DNA of 64,000 nucleotides from an uncultured Collinsella sp. (GCA_902470765.1 CABRHW010000001.1:152549-216548); one strand, 5' to 3'; shown: positions 38,666 through 49,200, counted from the first letter of the stretch. Numbers and translations are program-made. The notes: generated by a model not told the origin, from the sequence alone.

Positions 38666-38909
38666 GATTTTAACTGCGATTGCATTGGCGACGACTGTCG
38701 CGGCTGGTGCCTTTGCTGGCTATAAGATCGCGACAGACGATGAACTTCGAGGTCGTTTGCTTCGTAGTGCGCAAGATATTGTCGATACATCCAAGAAGAA
38801 AATGGATGTTATGACAGAAGATGTTGCCATGCGTACGGCTCAGGTAACGAAGAATCCCAAGATTAATCAAGGTTGGGTTAGTAACCAATGGGAAAATGTA
38901 GGCTATTAG
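38655..38909 (+). CDS. Small membrane-anchored hypothetical protein (YtxH-like shape)
   Basis: 84 residues: one hydrophobic helix (ILTAIALATTVAAGAFAG) then a charged helical tail. This shape is shared with YtxH-type proteins but the sequence is too short to assign. ATG 38655 has AAGGAGG 5 nt upstream and overlaps the parB end by 11 nt, so it is probably translated with parB. Confidence 0.7.
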   Translation: MRNRILTAIALATTVAAGAFAGYKIATDDELRGRLLRSAQDIVDTSKKKMDVMTEDVAMRTAQVTKNPKINQGWVSNQWENVGY

Positions 38910-38917
38910 GTACCTAA
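38906..38917. repeat. TTAGGTACCTAA palindrome, copy 2
   Basis: Identical to the palindrome at 35402-35413. It overlaps the stop codon of the small membrane protein gene. Confidence 0.5.
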
Positions 38918-38937
38918 CAATTACTTAGCATATTTTG

Positions 38938-38980
38938 AGGGGTCCTTGTCTGATTCACGAGGCAAGGACCCCTTATTTTG
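38938..38980 (+). terminator. Terminator of the parAB operon
   Basis: AGGGGTCCTTG pairs with CAAGGACCCCT, then TTATTTT. Confidence 0.92.
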
Positions 38981-39027
38981 GCCGTAAAAAATGGGACAGG
39001 TAGCAGCTGATTCAAAATTAAGGTCAA

Positions 39028-39071
39028 TAAATAAAACGGCCCCGGTTGCATCTCCTGTAACCGGGGCCGTT
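39028..39071 (-). terminator. rlmN terminator
   Basis: AACGGCCCCGGTT pairs perfectly with AACCGGGGCCGTT; on the minus strand it is followed by TTATTTATT. Confidence 0.9.
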
Positions 39072-39074
39072 CGA

Positions 39075-39090
39075 TGTTTCACATGAAACG
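39075..39090. promoter_or_regulatory. parS-like sequence downstream of rlmN
   Basis: TGTTTCACATGAAACG matches parS at 14 of 16 positions. It lies between the rlmN stop and its terminator, ~2.1 kb from the true parS sites. Confidence 0.4.
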
Positions 39091-39108
39091 TTTTGGGGTG
39101 CGACTCCC

Positions 39109-40161
39109 CTATGCGTTTTTCTGAACTTTGAAGCGCTGCTTCAGCTGTCCGCAAGCGGCGTCAATATCGTTACCACGGGAGTTACGAATCGTGGTCTCGA
39201 TGCCACGGGACTCAAGACGACGCTGAAGATCCTCAACCTTATGAATCGGCGACGGCTTGAGCGGGCTGCCCTCGATGTCGTTAAGCTGAATCAGGTTAAC
39301 GTGGCACAACGTTCCCTCGCAGAAGTCGCAGAGCGCCTGCATCTCGGGATTCGTATCGTTGACGCCTTCGATCATGGCATACTCATAGGTCGGGCGGCGG
39401 CCAGTCTTCTCGGTGTAGAGTTGAAGCGCCTCGTGAAGGCGAAGTAGCGTGTACTTCTTAACACCGGGCATTAGCTTATTGCGTGTCGACTGGATGGCGG
39501 AATGCAGGGAAACGGCAAGCGTGAACTGCTCGGGGATGTCGGCAAATTTGCGAATACCGGGAATAACGCCGCTGGTAGAGACGGTGAGGTGACGAGCACC
39601 GATACCGATGCCATCGGGGTCGTTGAGGATTCGCAACGCCTTGAGAACCTCGTCGTAGTTGGCAAACGGCTCGCCCTGGCCCATGAAGACAACGCTCGTG
39701 ACGCGCTCGCCAAAGTCGTTGGATACATGAAGTACCTGGTCGACGATCTCTTGAGCGGTCAGAGAGCGCTTGAGGCCGTTGAGGCCGGTAGCGCAAAAGG
39801 CACAGCCCATGCCGCAGCCTGCCTGGGTGGAAACGCAGACGGAAAGCTTGTTGCGACGGGGCATACCGACAGTTTCGACGGAAATGCCGTCGTGGTACTC
39901 GAGCAGATACTTGCGCGAGCCATCTTTGGAAACCTGCTTGGTGAGTTCAGTCGGCGTATCAAAGGCAAAAGCCTCTTTAAGCTGCTCGCGGAAAGCCTTG
40001 GGAAGGTTGGTCATGTCGTCGAACGAACAAACGTTCTTCTCAAAGACCCATTCGATGAGCTGCTTCGCGCGGAAGGCGGGCTGGCCAAGCTCGGCCACGA
40101 GCTCGCGAATATCGTTTTGGCTCAAGTCGCGAATGTCCTGAGATTTAGTCCTGGGATTCAT
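39109..40161 (-). CDS. rlmN: 23S rRNA/tRNA adenine-C2 methyltransferase RlmN
   Basis: Radical-SAM enzyme that methylates A2503 of 23S rRNA and A37 of some tRNAs. The iron-sulfur motif CGMGCAFC is present. The two catalytic Cys are in NSRGNDIDAACGQL (C-terminal) and in the CEGT/CHVN region. MGQGEPFANYDEV is characteristic. At 350 aa it is normal. AAAGG lies 5 nt before the ATG. It runs against the general strand bias of this arm. Confidence 0.96.
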   Translation of the reverse strand: MNPRTKSQDIRDLSQNDIRELVAELGQPAFRAKQLIEWVFEKNVCSFDDMTNLPKAFREQLKEAFAFDTPTELTKQVSKDGSRKYLLEYHDGISVETVGMPRRNKLSVCVSTQAGCGMGCAFCATGLNGLKRSLTAQEIVDQVLHVSNDFGERVTSVVFMGQGEPFANYDEVLKALRILNDPDGIGIGARHLTVSTSGVIPGIRKFADIPEQFTLAVSLHSAIQSTRNKLMPGVKKYTLLRLHEALQLYTEKTGRRPTYEYAMIEGVNDTNPEMQALCDFCEGTLCHVNLIQLNDIEGSPLKPSPIHKVEDLQRRLESRGIETTIRNSRGNDIDAACGQLKQRFKVQKNA

Positions 40162-40176
40162 GGAAGCCTTTCGATT

Positions 40177-40206
40177 TTGGGGAAACGTAGAGGGTATCGC
40201 TACAAT
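40177..40206 (+). promoter_or_regulatory. Candidate ddl-dinG promoter
   Basis: -35 TTGGGG (40177-40182), an 18-nt spacer and -10 TACAAT (40201-40206), ~40 nt before the ddl ATG. Confidence 0.45.
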
Positions 40207-40246
40207 ATGGTATCAGCTGCAGAAATTATAGAGGAGGAGTCTGCCC

Positions 40247-41212
40247 ATGCCGGGTAAAAGCCTAGAGAACATGCACGTAGCGGTCTTGGCGGGCGGTCAT
40301 TCCGCTGAGCGCGAGATCTCGCTTAATTCGGGAAAGAACGTTGTGGTGGCACTGAAGGAAGCCGGCTACACCTCGGTGGAGCTGCTCGATACGGCCGCTG
40401 ATGACTTTATGGTAACCATGGCAACCGGCGGCTTTGACGTGGCGTTTATCGCCATGCACGGTGCCGGCGGCGAGGATGGCGCCATGCAAGGCGCCATGGA
40501 GACCCTGGGTATCCCCTACACGGCTTCGGGCGTGCTTGCCAGCGCCTGCGGTGCCGACAAGGAGGTCTCTAAGCTCCTGTACGCCAAGGCGGGCATTCCC
40601 ATTGCCCCCGGCCTTGCGCTCGAGGTGGGCGATGAAGTCGATATCGATCATATCGTCGAGGTTTGTGGCGAGCGCTGCTTTGTGAAGCCGGCCGTCAACG
40701 GTTCCAGCTATGGCATTTCCCTGGTCCATGAGCCCTCCGAGCTGCCCGCGGCAATCGCCAAGGCGTTTGAGTACGGCGACAAAGTACTGGTCGAGAAGTG
40801 CATCGAGGGTACCGAGATCACCGTCGGCGTATACGGCGAAGATGACGTGCGCGCTCTGCCGATTGTCGAGATTCGTAAGCCCGAGGACTGTGAGTTCTAC
40901 GATCTGGACGTGAAGTATGTCGACCCTACGGACATCCATCGCATTCCGGCGCAGATTTCACCCGAGAATTACGCTCGTGCCCAGGAGCTTGCCTGTGCTG
41001 CTCACAAGGCCCTCGGTTGCCTGGGTATCTCGCGCAGCGACTTTATCGTGAGTGAGGACGGCCCCGTTATCCTCGAGACCAATACCATTCCCGGCATGAC
41101 CGATACGTCGCTGTATCCGGACGAGATCCGCCACACCGACGACATGACGTTCCCGCAGGTCTGTGACAGCCTGATCCGTATGGGCCTTCGTCGAGCGGGC
41201 ATTGCATGCTAA
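40247..41212 (+). CDS. ddl: D-alanine-D-alanine ligase
   Basis: ATP-grasp ligase that makes the D-Ala-D-Ala end of peptidoglycan precursors. 321 aa. Motifs: GGHSAEREISLNSG, HGAGGEDG, VEKCIEGTEITVGV, and the specificity segment YDLDVKY. The latter keeps the Lys-Tyr pair expected for D-Ala-D-Ala rather than a D-lactate ligase. ETNTIPGMTDTSLYP binds Mg. GAGGAGGAG precedes the ATG. It overlaps dinG by 7 nt. Confidence 0.95.
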   Translation: MPGKSLENMHVAVLAGGHSAEREISLNSGKNVVVALKEAGYTSVELLDTAADDFMVTMATGGFDVAFIAMHGAGGEDGAMQGAMETLGIPYTASGVLASACGADKEVSKLLYAKAGIPIAPGLALEVGDEVDIDHIVEVCGERCFVKPAVNGSSYGISLVHEPSELPAAIAKAFEYGDKVLVEKCIEGTEITVGVYGEDDVRALPIVEIRKPEDCEFYDLDVKYVDPTDIHRIPAQISPENYARAQELACAAHKALGCLGISRSDFIVSEDGPVILETNTIPGMTDTSLYPDEIRHTDDMTFPQVCDSLIRMGLRRAGIAC

Positions 41213-44100
41213 TCGAGGACGCGGTTTCGTCAGGAACGCCGCAGTTTGTCATCGACTCCTATGCCACGCTTGCCGAACGCGCCAAAACGCAGTCCTTCGG
41301 TCTTATCGAGGAAGATGTAATTGTCCTCGATACCGAGACCACAGGTCTTTCGGTGCAGGACAACGAGCTGATCGAGATCTCGGCGGCCCGTCTTTCGGGC
41401 CGCGAGATCGTCGACCGTTTCGATACCTTCGTGCATCCCAAGCAGCTGATTCCCGCCGAGATTACCGAGCTCACGAGCATTACAAATGCCGATGTGGCAG
41501 ATGCCCCGTCGGCCGTTGAGGCCGTCGCCGCTCTCGCCGATTTTGTCGGTGGTTGCCCGGTGATCGCACATAACGCCACGTTCGACCGCTCGTTTATCGA
41601 GTCGGTCAAAGGCGGCGTCAACGTGAGCGATATTTGGATCGATTCGCTGGCGCTGTCGCGAATCGCGCTTCCGCGCCTGGCCTCGCACAAGCTGTCTTTT
41701 ATGGCCGATCTGTTTGGCTGTGACTCGGTATCACACCGTGCCAATGCCGACGTCGACGCCCTGTGTGGCGTATGGCGCGTGTTGCTCGTGGCGCTCACCG
41801 ACTTGCCCCAGGGCCTCATGGCGCGCCTAGCCGACATGCATCCGGATGTGCCTTGGTCCTATCGTCCTATCTTCTCATTCTTGGCGGGGCAGAACCCTGG
41901 TTCTATCTTCTCTCTCAGCGCCGCTCGTGCTGACGTTCTCAAGGCCGATCGCGCCGACGATCGGGTGGACGCCGACGAACTGCCGGTACTCAAGATGCCG
42001 AGTCGTGAGGAGATTGAGGCAGACTATGCGCCAGGTGGCCTGGTCAATCGCATGTATCCCACCTACGAGCCGCGTGATGAGCAGATCGCGATGGCGCTCG
42101 AGGTCCGCGATGCGCTGGTCACGGGCACTCATCGTGTAATTGAGGCGGGCACGGGCGTCGGCAAATCGATGGCCTATCTGGTGCCTTTTGCCGAGGCAGC
42201 ACGCCGTAACAACATCACGGTTGGTATTGCGACCAAATCGAACAATCTTGCCGACCAGCTCATGTACCATGAGCTGCCAAAACTTGCCGAGCAACTGGAC
42301 GGTGGCCTGTCATTTTGCGCTCTCAAGGGCTATGACCACTATCCGTGCCTGCGCAAGCTTGAGCGAATGAGCCGCGGCCAGGTCGAGATTACCACCAAGC
42401 GCGATCCGGCGGACACGCTCACGGCGGTCGCGGTCATTATGGCGTACGTCTGCCAATCAGCCGATGGCGACCTCGACTCGCTCGGCATTCGGTGGCGCAG
42501 CGTCAACCGCCCCGACTTTACGACGGCCTCGCGCGAGTGTGCTCGTCGCCTCTGCCCGTTTTTCCCTGATAAATGTTTGGTCCACGGCGCTCGCCGTCGT
42601 GCAGCGCATGCCGACGTGGTGGTCACCAACCATTCCCTGCTGTTCCGCAATGTCGCGGCCGAGGGCAGGATTTTACCTCCGATTCGTCATTGGGTAATCG
42701 ACGAGGCCCATTCCATCGAGCGCGAGGCGCGCCGTCAGTGGGCGCGCGTGGTGTCGGCGGACGAATCACGCGTTCTGTTTGAGCGCCTGGGTGGCTCGAG
42801 CACCGGTGCGCTAAGCCAGGTTTCCCGTGATTTGGCAACCTCCGAGGGCTCTACGCTCTATCTGGGCCTTACTGCCAAGGCGACGTCGACGGTTGCGCGC
42901 GCGAGCATGGCAATCGCCGACGTGTTCGATGGCGTTCGCGAGCTCGGCCGCCGTGCCCGTGGGGGTTATGACAATGCCAATCTATGGATTGGCCCCGAGC
43001 TGCGCGAATCTGACGACTGGCATGATTTCTTACAGTCGGCCTACACTGGCATCGACGCATTGGAACAGGCTGACAAGAGCGTCGACGCGCTGGTGCAAGC
43101 CGTCGCCGCCGACAAGCCCGAGGTTGTTGTTGACCTGGGTGATATCTCGCGTCGCCTGCACGAGCTGGTCGAGAACCTCAAACTCATCATTGATGGCACC
43201 GATGAACACTACGTGTATTCGCTGCAGGTCAATCGCAGGCTGCGTGCCGGCGGAGAGTCGATGACCGCAGAGCGCATCGACATTGGCGAGGCCTTGGCAA
43301 CCGAGTGGCTGCCCGAGGTTCACACGGCTATCTTTGCCTCGGCGACTATGACGGTGTCCAAAAGCTTTGAACACTTTAACCATGCGGTCGGCCTCGATCG
43401 CATCGGTGCTTCAACATCCTCATCGCTGCACTTGGACTCGAGCTACGACTTCGATTCGAACATGGCTGTAGTCGTTGCGGGCGATATCCCCGATCCGCGC
43501 GATCGCGAGAGCTATCTTACGGCGCTCGAGCGCGTGCTGGTCGACGCCCATCTTGCCATGGGCGGATCGGTGCTCACACTGTTCACCAATCGGCGCGACA
43601 TGGAAGACCTGTACGCCCGCGTTGAACCCAAGATGGCCCGTGCGGGTCTGGAGCTCGACTGCCAGCAGCGCAACTCATCTCCTCGTCGCCTGCGCGACCG
43701 GTTTATCAACGAGCCGACCTCGTCGCTTTTTGCGCTTAAGGCCTTCTGGGAGGGGTTTGACGCCAGCGGCGAGACGCTGCGTTGCGTCATCATTCCCAAG
43801 CTGCCGTTCTCGAGCCCCATGGACCCGCTCTCGTGCGAGCGCAACCTGCGCGAAGACCGCGCTTGGGCGCGCTATTCGCTGCCCGAGGCGGTGCTCGAGG
43901 TTAAGCAGGCGGCCGGCCGCCTTATCCGCTCGTCGACCGATTGCGGCGTGCTGATTCTGGCCGACCCGCGCCTGGTGACGAAGGGCTACGGAAAGAAGTT
44001 CTTAACGTCGCTGCCCACGAGCTCCTACCAGCGCATCGAATCGGCGCAGATCGGTCACTATCTGCAACTGTGGCGCGCACGTCACGAGCGGCGGCGCTAA
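41206..44100 (+). CDS. dinG: DinG-type helicase fused to a DnaQ-like exonuclease
   Basis: 964 aa. An N-terminal 3'-5' exonuclease domain (~40-200) has DTETTGL and HNATFDRSF, plus the late Asp in HRANADVDALCG. The C-terminal XPD/DinG-like helicase has Walker A EAGTGVGKS, DEAH box VIDEAHSIE and the terminal QAAGRLIRS motif. The exonuclease-helicase fusion is the Firmicutes/Actinobacteria form. The four iron-sulfur Cys of E. coli DinG are only partly recognisable (CARRLCPFFPDKC). Likely roles are resolving R-loops and G4 structures. It ends 4 nt into the converging pafC-like gene. Confidence 0.92.
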   Translation: MLIEDAVSSGTPQFVIDSYATLAERAKTQSFGLIEEDVIVLDTETTGLSVQDNELIEISAARLSGREIVDRFDTFVHPKQLIPAEITELTSITNADVADAPSAVEAVAALADFVGGCPVIAHNATFDRSFIESVKGGVNVSDIWIDSLALSRIALPRLASHKLSFMADLFGCDSVSHRANADVDALCGVWRVLLVALTDLPQGLMARLADMHPDVPWSYRPIFSFLAGQNPGSIFSLSAARADVLKADRADDRVDADELPVLKMPSREEIEADYAPGGLVNRMYPTYEPRDEQIAMALEVRDALVTGTHRVIEAGTGVGKSMAYLVPFAEAARRNNITVGIATKSNNLADQLMYHELPKLAEQLDGGLSFCALKGYDHYPCLRKLERMSRGQVEITTKRDPADTLTAVAVIMAYVCQSADGDLDSLGIRWRSVNRPDFTTASRECARRLCPFFPDKCLVHGARRRAAHADVVVTNHSLLFRNVAAEGRILPPIRHWVIDEAHSIEREARRQWARVVSADESRVLFERLGGSSTGALSQVSRDLATSEGSTLYLGLTAKATSTVARASMAIADVFDGVRELGRRARGGYDNANLWIGPELRESDDWHDFLQSAYTGIDALEQADKSVDALVQAVAADKPEVVVDLGDISRRLHELVENLKLIIDGTDEHYVYSLQVNRRLRAGGESMTAERIDIGEALATEWLPEVHTAIFASATMTVSKSFEHFNHAVGLDRIGASTSSSLHLDSSYDFDSNMAVVVAGDIPDPRDRESYLTALERVLVDAHLAMGGSVLTLFTNRRDMEDLYARVEPKMARAGLELDCQQRNSSPRRLRDRFINEPTSSLFALKAFWEGFDASGETLRCVIIPKLPFSSPMDPLSCERNLREDRAWARYSLPEAVLEVKQAAGRLIRSSTDCGVLILADPRLVTKGYGKKFLTSLPTSSYQRIESAQIGHYLQLWRARHERRR

Positions 44101-45014
44101 AGCGGACAGACGAGGGTTTTTGCCATATCGCACAGACGCTTTGACAGGGCGGGGTCATCCAAGATGCGGATGGCTCCGCCCGCTGCGATTACCTGGCTCA
44201 GTAGCCAACGCTCGGAGCCGTAATGCACGGTTACCGTTGCCATGTCTGCCCCGCTGCGCTCGATTAGGGTGATGCCGGCCCAGTCCAGATGCTCCGCCAT
44301 ATCGAATGGCATCAAGAGCTTTGCGCTACGCTGCGTCCGGGCAAGGGAATCGTGGAGGGATGCGACGCCCGGTGTGTGAGGCACGACGGAGTCTTCCGTC
44401 AAGGTGAGTCCCTCGATTTTATCCATGCGATAGGTGCGCTGCTCATCGATCGCGATGTCCCAGGCAATCAGGTATGTTTGGTCGCCGTTTGCCGTAATGC
44501 GCAAGGGGTCGACCAGACGCTCGCGTGGCCGCGCATCGTCCATCGAGCGATACGAGATGCGGCAACGAACACCGTCCTGAATGGCGCAGCTCAGCTGCTG
44601 CCAGTGCGACCCGTGGTTGACGGTGTCAAAGACGCGCTGGTTATAGCCGAGCTCTTCGGGCAGAAGGGCATGTCGAATCCGAGCTGCCGTCTGCGGCTCG
44701 ATCCCCAACGATTCAAGTTCATGGTTGAGCACGGCGCCCTCGGCGGCACTCAGGCGCAACGGTAGCACGCGCCCGGCGTCACCAGTGAGGGCCACGCGCT
44801 CGCCGCGGCATTCGCAGATGATGCGCGCGCCCGATTCTCGGTCCGCGAGCGTCGAGACGATCTCGAGAATCTCGTCGAGCGACGCCCCCGTGATGTCAAA
44901 GCGGCTGCAAATCTCGGTTCGTGTCATGCCGCCATCGCCGGCGGCGTAGAGGGCCTCCATGATGTCGATGGCGCGCGAGAGTCTCTGCTCGCTGGTGAGT
45001 TTACGCACGGGCAT
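44097..45014 (-). CDS. WYL-domain regulator, PafC-like
   Basis: 305 aa: an N-terminal winged helix (LSRAIDIMEALYAAGDGGM, then TRTEICSRFDI), the WYL domain (QDGVRCRISYRSMDDA, then YLIAWDIAIDEQRTYRMDKI) and a WCX C-terminus. WYL domains sense ligands or single-stranded nucleic acid. In mycobacteria PafBC activates a LexA-independent DNA-damage response. The start overlaps the preceding pafB-like gene by 14 nt. Assignment to PafC is by pair organisation and order, so moderate. Confidence 0.82.
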   Translation of the reverse strand: MPVRKLTSEQRLSRAIDIMEALYAAGDGGMTRTEICSRFDITGASLDEILEIVSTLADRESGARIICECRGERVALTGDAGRVLPLRLSAAEGAVLNHELESLGIEPQTAARIRHALLPEELGYNQRVFDTVNHGSHWQQLSCAIQDGVRCRISYRSMDDARPRERLVDPLRITANGDQTYLIAWDIAIDEQRTYRMDKIEGLTLTEDSVVPHTPGVASLHDSLARTQRSAKLLMPFDMAEHLDWAGITLIERSGADMATVTVHYGSERWLLSQVIAAGGAIRILDDPALSKRLCDMAKTLVCPL

Positions 45015-46023
45015 GCTCGTGCACCGTCCTTTCTATGAGGTGGTTCCACGCCTGCTTGAGCGATTTGGGGGCCATGGGCCTCATGCCGTCCATGGCGTGG
45101 GCCATGCAAAATGAGGTGGCGGCTTCAAGGTCACGCACGTCAACGGTCCAGGTCCATCCCGCATCGGTGTGTGCGAGCTCACCTCGCCCGCGCGTGAGGC
45201 CGTTGATCATATCGATCTGCGTCTGAGGACCGAACGAGAACGTGGCTGCAACGGGCGGTCGGTCGGCAAAATCGAATTCAAAGAACAGATAGTCGTTGAG
45301 ATTGAAGTCTGCAGGGATGGCGTAGGCCTTCGAAGGACGCCAAGCGCGAACGATACGGTCGCAGCGGAATGTCCTGATGTCGTCGGTGGCATTGTCGAGG
45401 CCGCAGAAGTACGCCACGCCCTCGCGCTCGAACATGCCGTAGACGCAGGCGGTACGTTCTTTCTGCTCGCCGCGTCCGTTCTGATATAAAAATCGCAGCG
45501 CGCATCGCTCGGCAAAGGCGCTCCATACCGCATCGACGGTGGGAGAGCGGCGGATCGGTGCTTCGTCCACCGCCGACATGCCGGTGAGGTAGGCAATTTT
45601 GGAGCGAATATCGGCAAGCGGCGCGGCAAAGGTGGAAGAGCCGGCCGCTAGTGTCTGGTCGATGGCGTTGAGCAGGATATCGGCGTCGTCTGCGGTGATG
45701 AGGCCGCCTGCTGCAAAGGTGTGCTCGCGGTCGATTGTCCACGAGCTTTCCTCGGTCTCCTGCGCACCGGCGGGGCGAACCTCCTTGATTAAGATGCCAC
45801 GCTCGAGCAGTTTGTCACGATCGCGCCGAAACTTGCGCTTATCCGAGTCGATGTTGCCGGAGCCATATCCCAGGTCGGAATCCAAGACGATCTGCTCGGT
45901 CGTCAGCGGTTCGGGGGAGCTGTTGAGCACAAAGAAAAGATTGAGGATGCGCTGAGCCGTTTTATCGAAACCGGGCTCCGAACTTCCCTTTTTAATTGTC
46001 GCGGTCGCGTCGCTTGCCGTCAT
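45001..46023 (-). CDS. WYL-domain regulator, PafB-like
   Basis: 340 aa: a winged-helix start (KTAQRILNLFFVLNSSPEPL, then LTTEQIV), then a WYL domain (CALRFLYQNGRGEQKERTAC, VAYFCGLDNATDDIRTFRCD) and a WCX-like end. It is the first gene of the pair, so it is compared with PafB. The two likely form a heterodimer, as their fused or paired relatives do. The dinG repair helicase next door agrees with a DNA-damage link, but that is inference. Confidence 0.82.
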   Translation of the reverse strand: MTASDATATIKKGSSEPGFDKTAQRILNLFFVLNSSPEPLTTEQIVLDSDLGYGSGNIDSDKRKFRRDRDKLLERGILIKEVRPAGAQETEESSWTIDREHTFAAGGLITADDADILLNAIDQTLAAGSSTFAAPLADIRSKIAYLTGMSAVDEAPIRRSPTVDAVWSAFAERCALRFLYQNGRGEQKERTACVYGMFEREGVAYFCGLDNATDDIRTFRCDRIVRAWRPSKAYAIPADFNLNDYLFFEFDFADRPPVAATFSFGPQTQIDMINGLTRGRGELAHTDAGWTWTVDVRDLEAATSFCMAHAMDGMRPMAPKSLKQAWNHLIERTVHEHARA

Positions 46024-46221
46024 AGAGTCCTCGCATGAGAAGGTGGTTTGCTGCCATGATTTTAGTCCGATATGGAGATTAGGCTATATCCTTGTCCGCT
46101 CGGGGCGTTAAGATGGCCCGAATTCGGTCGTTTGCGCTCGCTCGGGGTATACTTTCGACTATATACGGTTCTAATGTGCATGCATTGGGCCTATTTGTCG
46201 GATTATGGATGTGGAGCGCAC

Positions 46222-49200
46222 ATGGCGAACACCCAGAACTATATTAACCACCTGCTGCAGAACACCGGCATTACGCCGGCATGCAGCGAAGAAGAGCGCT
46301 TGGCTGCCGAGGATATCGCTCAGATCTTCCGCAACCACGGCTTTGATCCCGAGGTGCAGGAATTTAATGCTCCCGCGCCCAGCAGGTTGGCGTTTGCCGT
46401 TACCGGTATTCTGGCGTTTGCCGGCGCCCTGCTTATGGGCATCGGCGGTGGAATCGGCCTGGTCGGCACCTTGCTGGCCATTGTTGGCGCTGTGCTCTAT
46501 GTGCTCGAGCGCACAGGCCATCCCGTGGTTTCGCGCCTGGGAAAGACCGGCGTGAGTCAAAATGTCATTGCCTACCACAAGGCTTCGGGTCCGCTTGCGT
46601 CTCCGCGCAACCGTCCGGTTGTCGTCGTGGCGCACTACGATTCTCCCCGTGCCGAGCTCCTCGCTCGCGAGCCCTATGCTCCGTACCGTGCGCTTATCGC
46701 CAAGCTCCTGCCCATTGCCACGGTTGCGCCCGCTGCCGTCGCCATCCTGCGCATCCTGCCGCTTCCCGGTGCGCTCAAGGTTCTGCTGTGGATTGTCGCG
46801 ATCCTGGCTTCCCTTGTGGCGCTGGCCAACGCAGCCAATATCATCTCCAATCGTTTTGTGCTCCCCTACACGTCTGGTGCGGTGTGCAACAAATCCTCTG
46901 TCGCCGCCATGCTCGGTGTCATGGACAACGTTGCCCCTTATCAGGGCGAAAACGAGTTTCCCGACGACATTCCGTTTGATACCTATTTTGGCGAGCAGAA
47001 GCGTCGTGCCGAGGAGATGGCGCGTGCCGCAGCGGAGTATGCCGCGGCTCAGCAGCAAAACGACTACGGCAACACCATTGAATATGAGGAGCCCTCCTAC
47101 GACGAGGACGAGTTTGGTCAGCCGGTGGCGCCTGCCGATGCGGCTGAGCAGGACGAGGCTTTTGATGAGCAGATCGACGGTTTTGAGGGTGCCTCTGCAG
47201 ACGAGACGCTGATTGGCGTTATCGCACCCGAGGCTCAAGACCAGACCGCTCAGGTCGAAGTTTCCACCGAGGAGGAGCCCGCCGCCGAGCCGGCGGAGGA
47301 GCCCGCGGTGGTCGAGGTCGCCGAGCCCGAGCCCAAGCTCTATCGCAATGCCGCCGGCAACATCCGCTTTGGTTCGGATGCCATCCGTGCGCTCGGCATG
47401 CTTCCCGAGTCCTGCACGCTCGATTACGAGGAAGGCGAGGAGCCGACGTTTGAGCCCGAGCCTGCCCCCGTCGTGACTGCATCTGCGCCCGTTGTCGCCG
47501 TGGATGATGAGTCTGCCGCGGTTGCCGCTGCCGTTGCCGAGCCCGAGGCGGTGTCCGCGATCGATCCCGCGGCAGGACTGGACATTTTGGCTCCCGCCGC
47601 GCCGGCGCAAGACGTTACGGACGAGCCTGACGACGATTACGCTGAACAGCCGAGGCGCGTGTCTTACGAGAGCGATACTGATTTCTCGGCCGAGATTCCC
47701 GCGGCAACGCCCCATGCCGATATTGCATCCGCGTTCTCTTCGATTGGCGCCAGCGCTTCCAACTTCTTTAAGGGTGCGCTTGCAAAGGGCAGGAAATTTG
47801 TCGACGATTTCGAGGGGAAGCGCGCTGCCGCACGCGAGGCTGCCGAGCAGGAGGCTATCGCTCAGCAGCAGGCCGCCGAGGCGGCACGTGAGCGCGCGGC
47901 GCAAGAGTTCGAGCAGAACGAGGCTATGCAGTCCGTGCCTGTCGACGCCGCCGAAGCTACAACGTCCTTTGAGGCTCAGCAGCACGTCGATAGCACCATG
48001 TCGTTTGATGCCGCGCAGTTCGATTCCACGATAACGTTTGAAAAGCAAGGCACCGCGATTGCCGAGCCCCTTCCTGTTTCCGATGAGCAGGGCGACGCGG
48101 CAGACGATGACGAGCCTATTGATGCTGCCGAAATCCAAGATGTCGCCGGGCACGAGGCCGTCGAGGCCAACCCTGACGAAGAGCAATACGCGGCAGCCGA
48201 GCAAGATGATTCGGCCGAGGTCGAGCAGGAGGAAGTGCCTGCGGTTTCCGAGGCTCCCGAGACAGATGAGTCGAGGCCTTACTCCACGCAGATTTTCACC
48301 ATGCCGACCCCGAGTGGTTCCGGTGCCACGGTTGCCGATGTTGCTCCCACCCAGGACGAAACGGTCGATTCCCTTATGGCCCAGATTTCCTCCCAGGCAT
48401 CACCGCGTCCGCAGATGAATGTTCCCGATCCGGCGTCGGCTCCGTCGCCCGCGCCTTCCTCGTCTCCGCTGGCTTCGGTCCCCGATCCGTCGCTGCCGTC
48501 GATGCAACAGGCCAACGTCGCGTCCCGCACGTCGCTGTTCGATCTTCCCGATCCTTCGGCACAGACAAATGATCCCTTTGCGACGGCGCAGGGCCCCGAG
48601 CCCACATCGGCACCGGTCGCGACCCCCATGCCCATCTCCTCGGGCGCACAGCCGCTCGAGACCATCTCGGCTCCTGCTTCGACGGGCGCCAAGCCGCAGA
48701 AGCGTGGCCTGGGTGGCTTGTTCGGTCGCAAAAAGAAGAACGAGCAGGACAGCATGAGCGACTGGCTGGGCGTCGAGGACGATTACGATGCCAAGAAGTC
48801 CGGCCGCGGCATTGGCTCGTGGGATAACTTCGAGGATGACGACGACGGTTGGAAGGGCGGCGCCACCTCCTCCGATGGTGCTTCTGCCGAGGATATGCTC
48901 TCGGCCGTTGCCTCCATGGGTGACGATGAGCTGCTCGGCCACGATATCTGGTTCGTCGCAACGGGCGCTTCCGATTGCGACGGCGCCGGCATGAGGGCGT
49001 TTTTGGCCTCGCATCGTGACAAGCTCCGCGGTGTGTTCTTCATCAATCTCGAGTCTATCGGTGCCGGCAGGCTTTCGGTGGTAACGGTCGAGGGCGAGCA
49101 GCAGCTGCTCAAGGGCGATCGCCGCATCATGAACCTGGTCAGCAAGGTGTGCAAGTCGTTCCATGTCGATTGTGGCGCGCTCGAGATGCCCTATGCCAAG

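Noticed and set aside
46171..48204. 677-codon minus-strand frame inside the M28-like gene
   Set aside because: Shadow of the Ala/Glu-rich insert. No Shine-Dalgarno and no recognisable motif. The plus frame has a good start and conserved ends.
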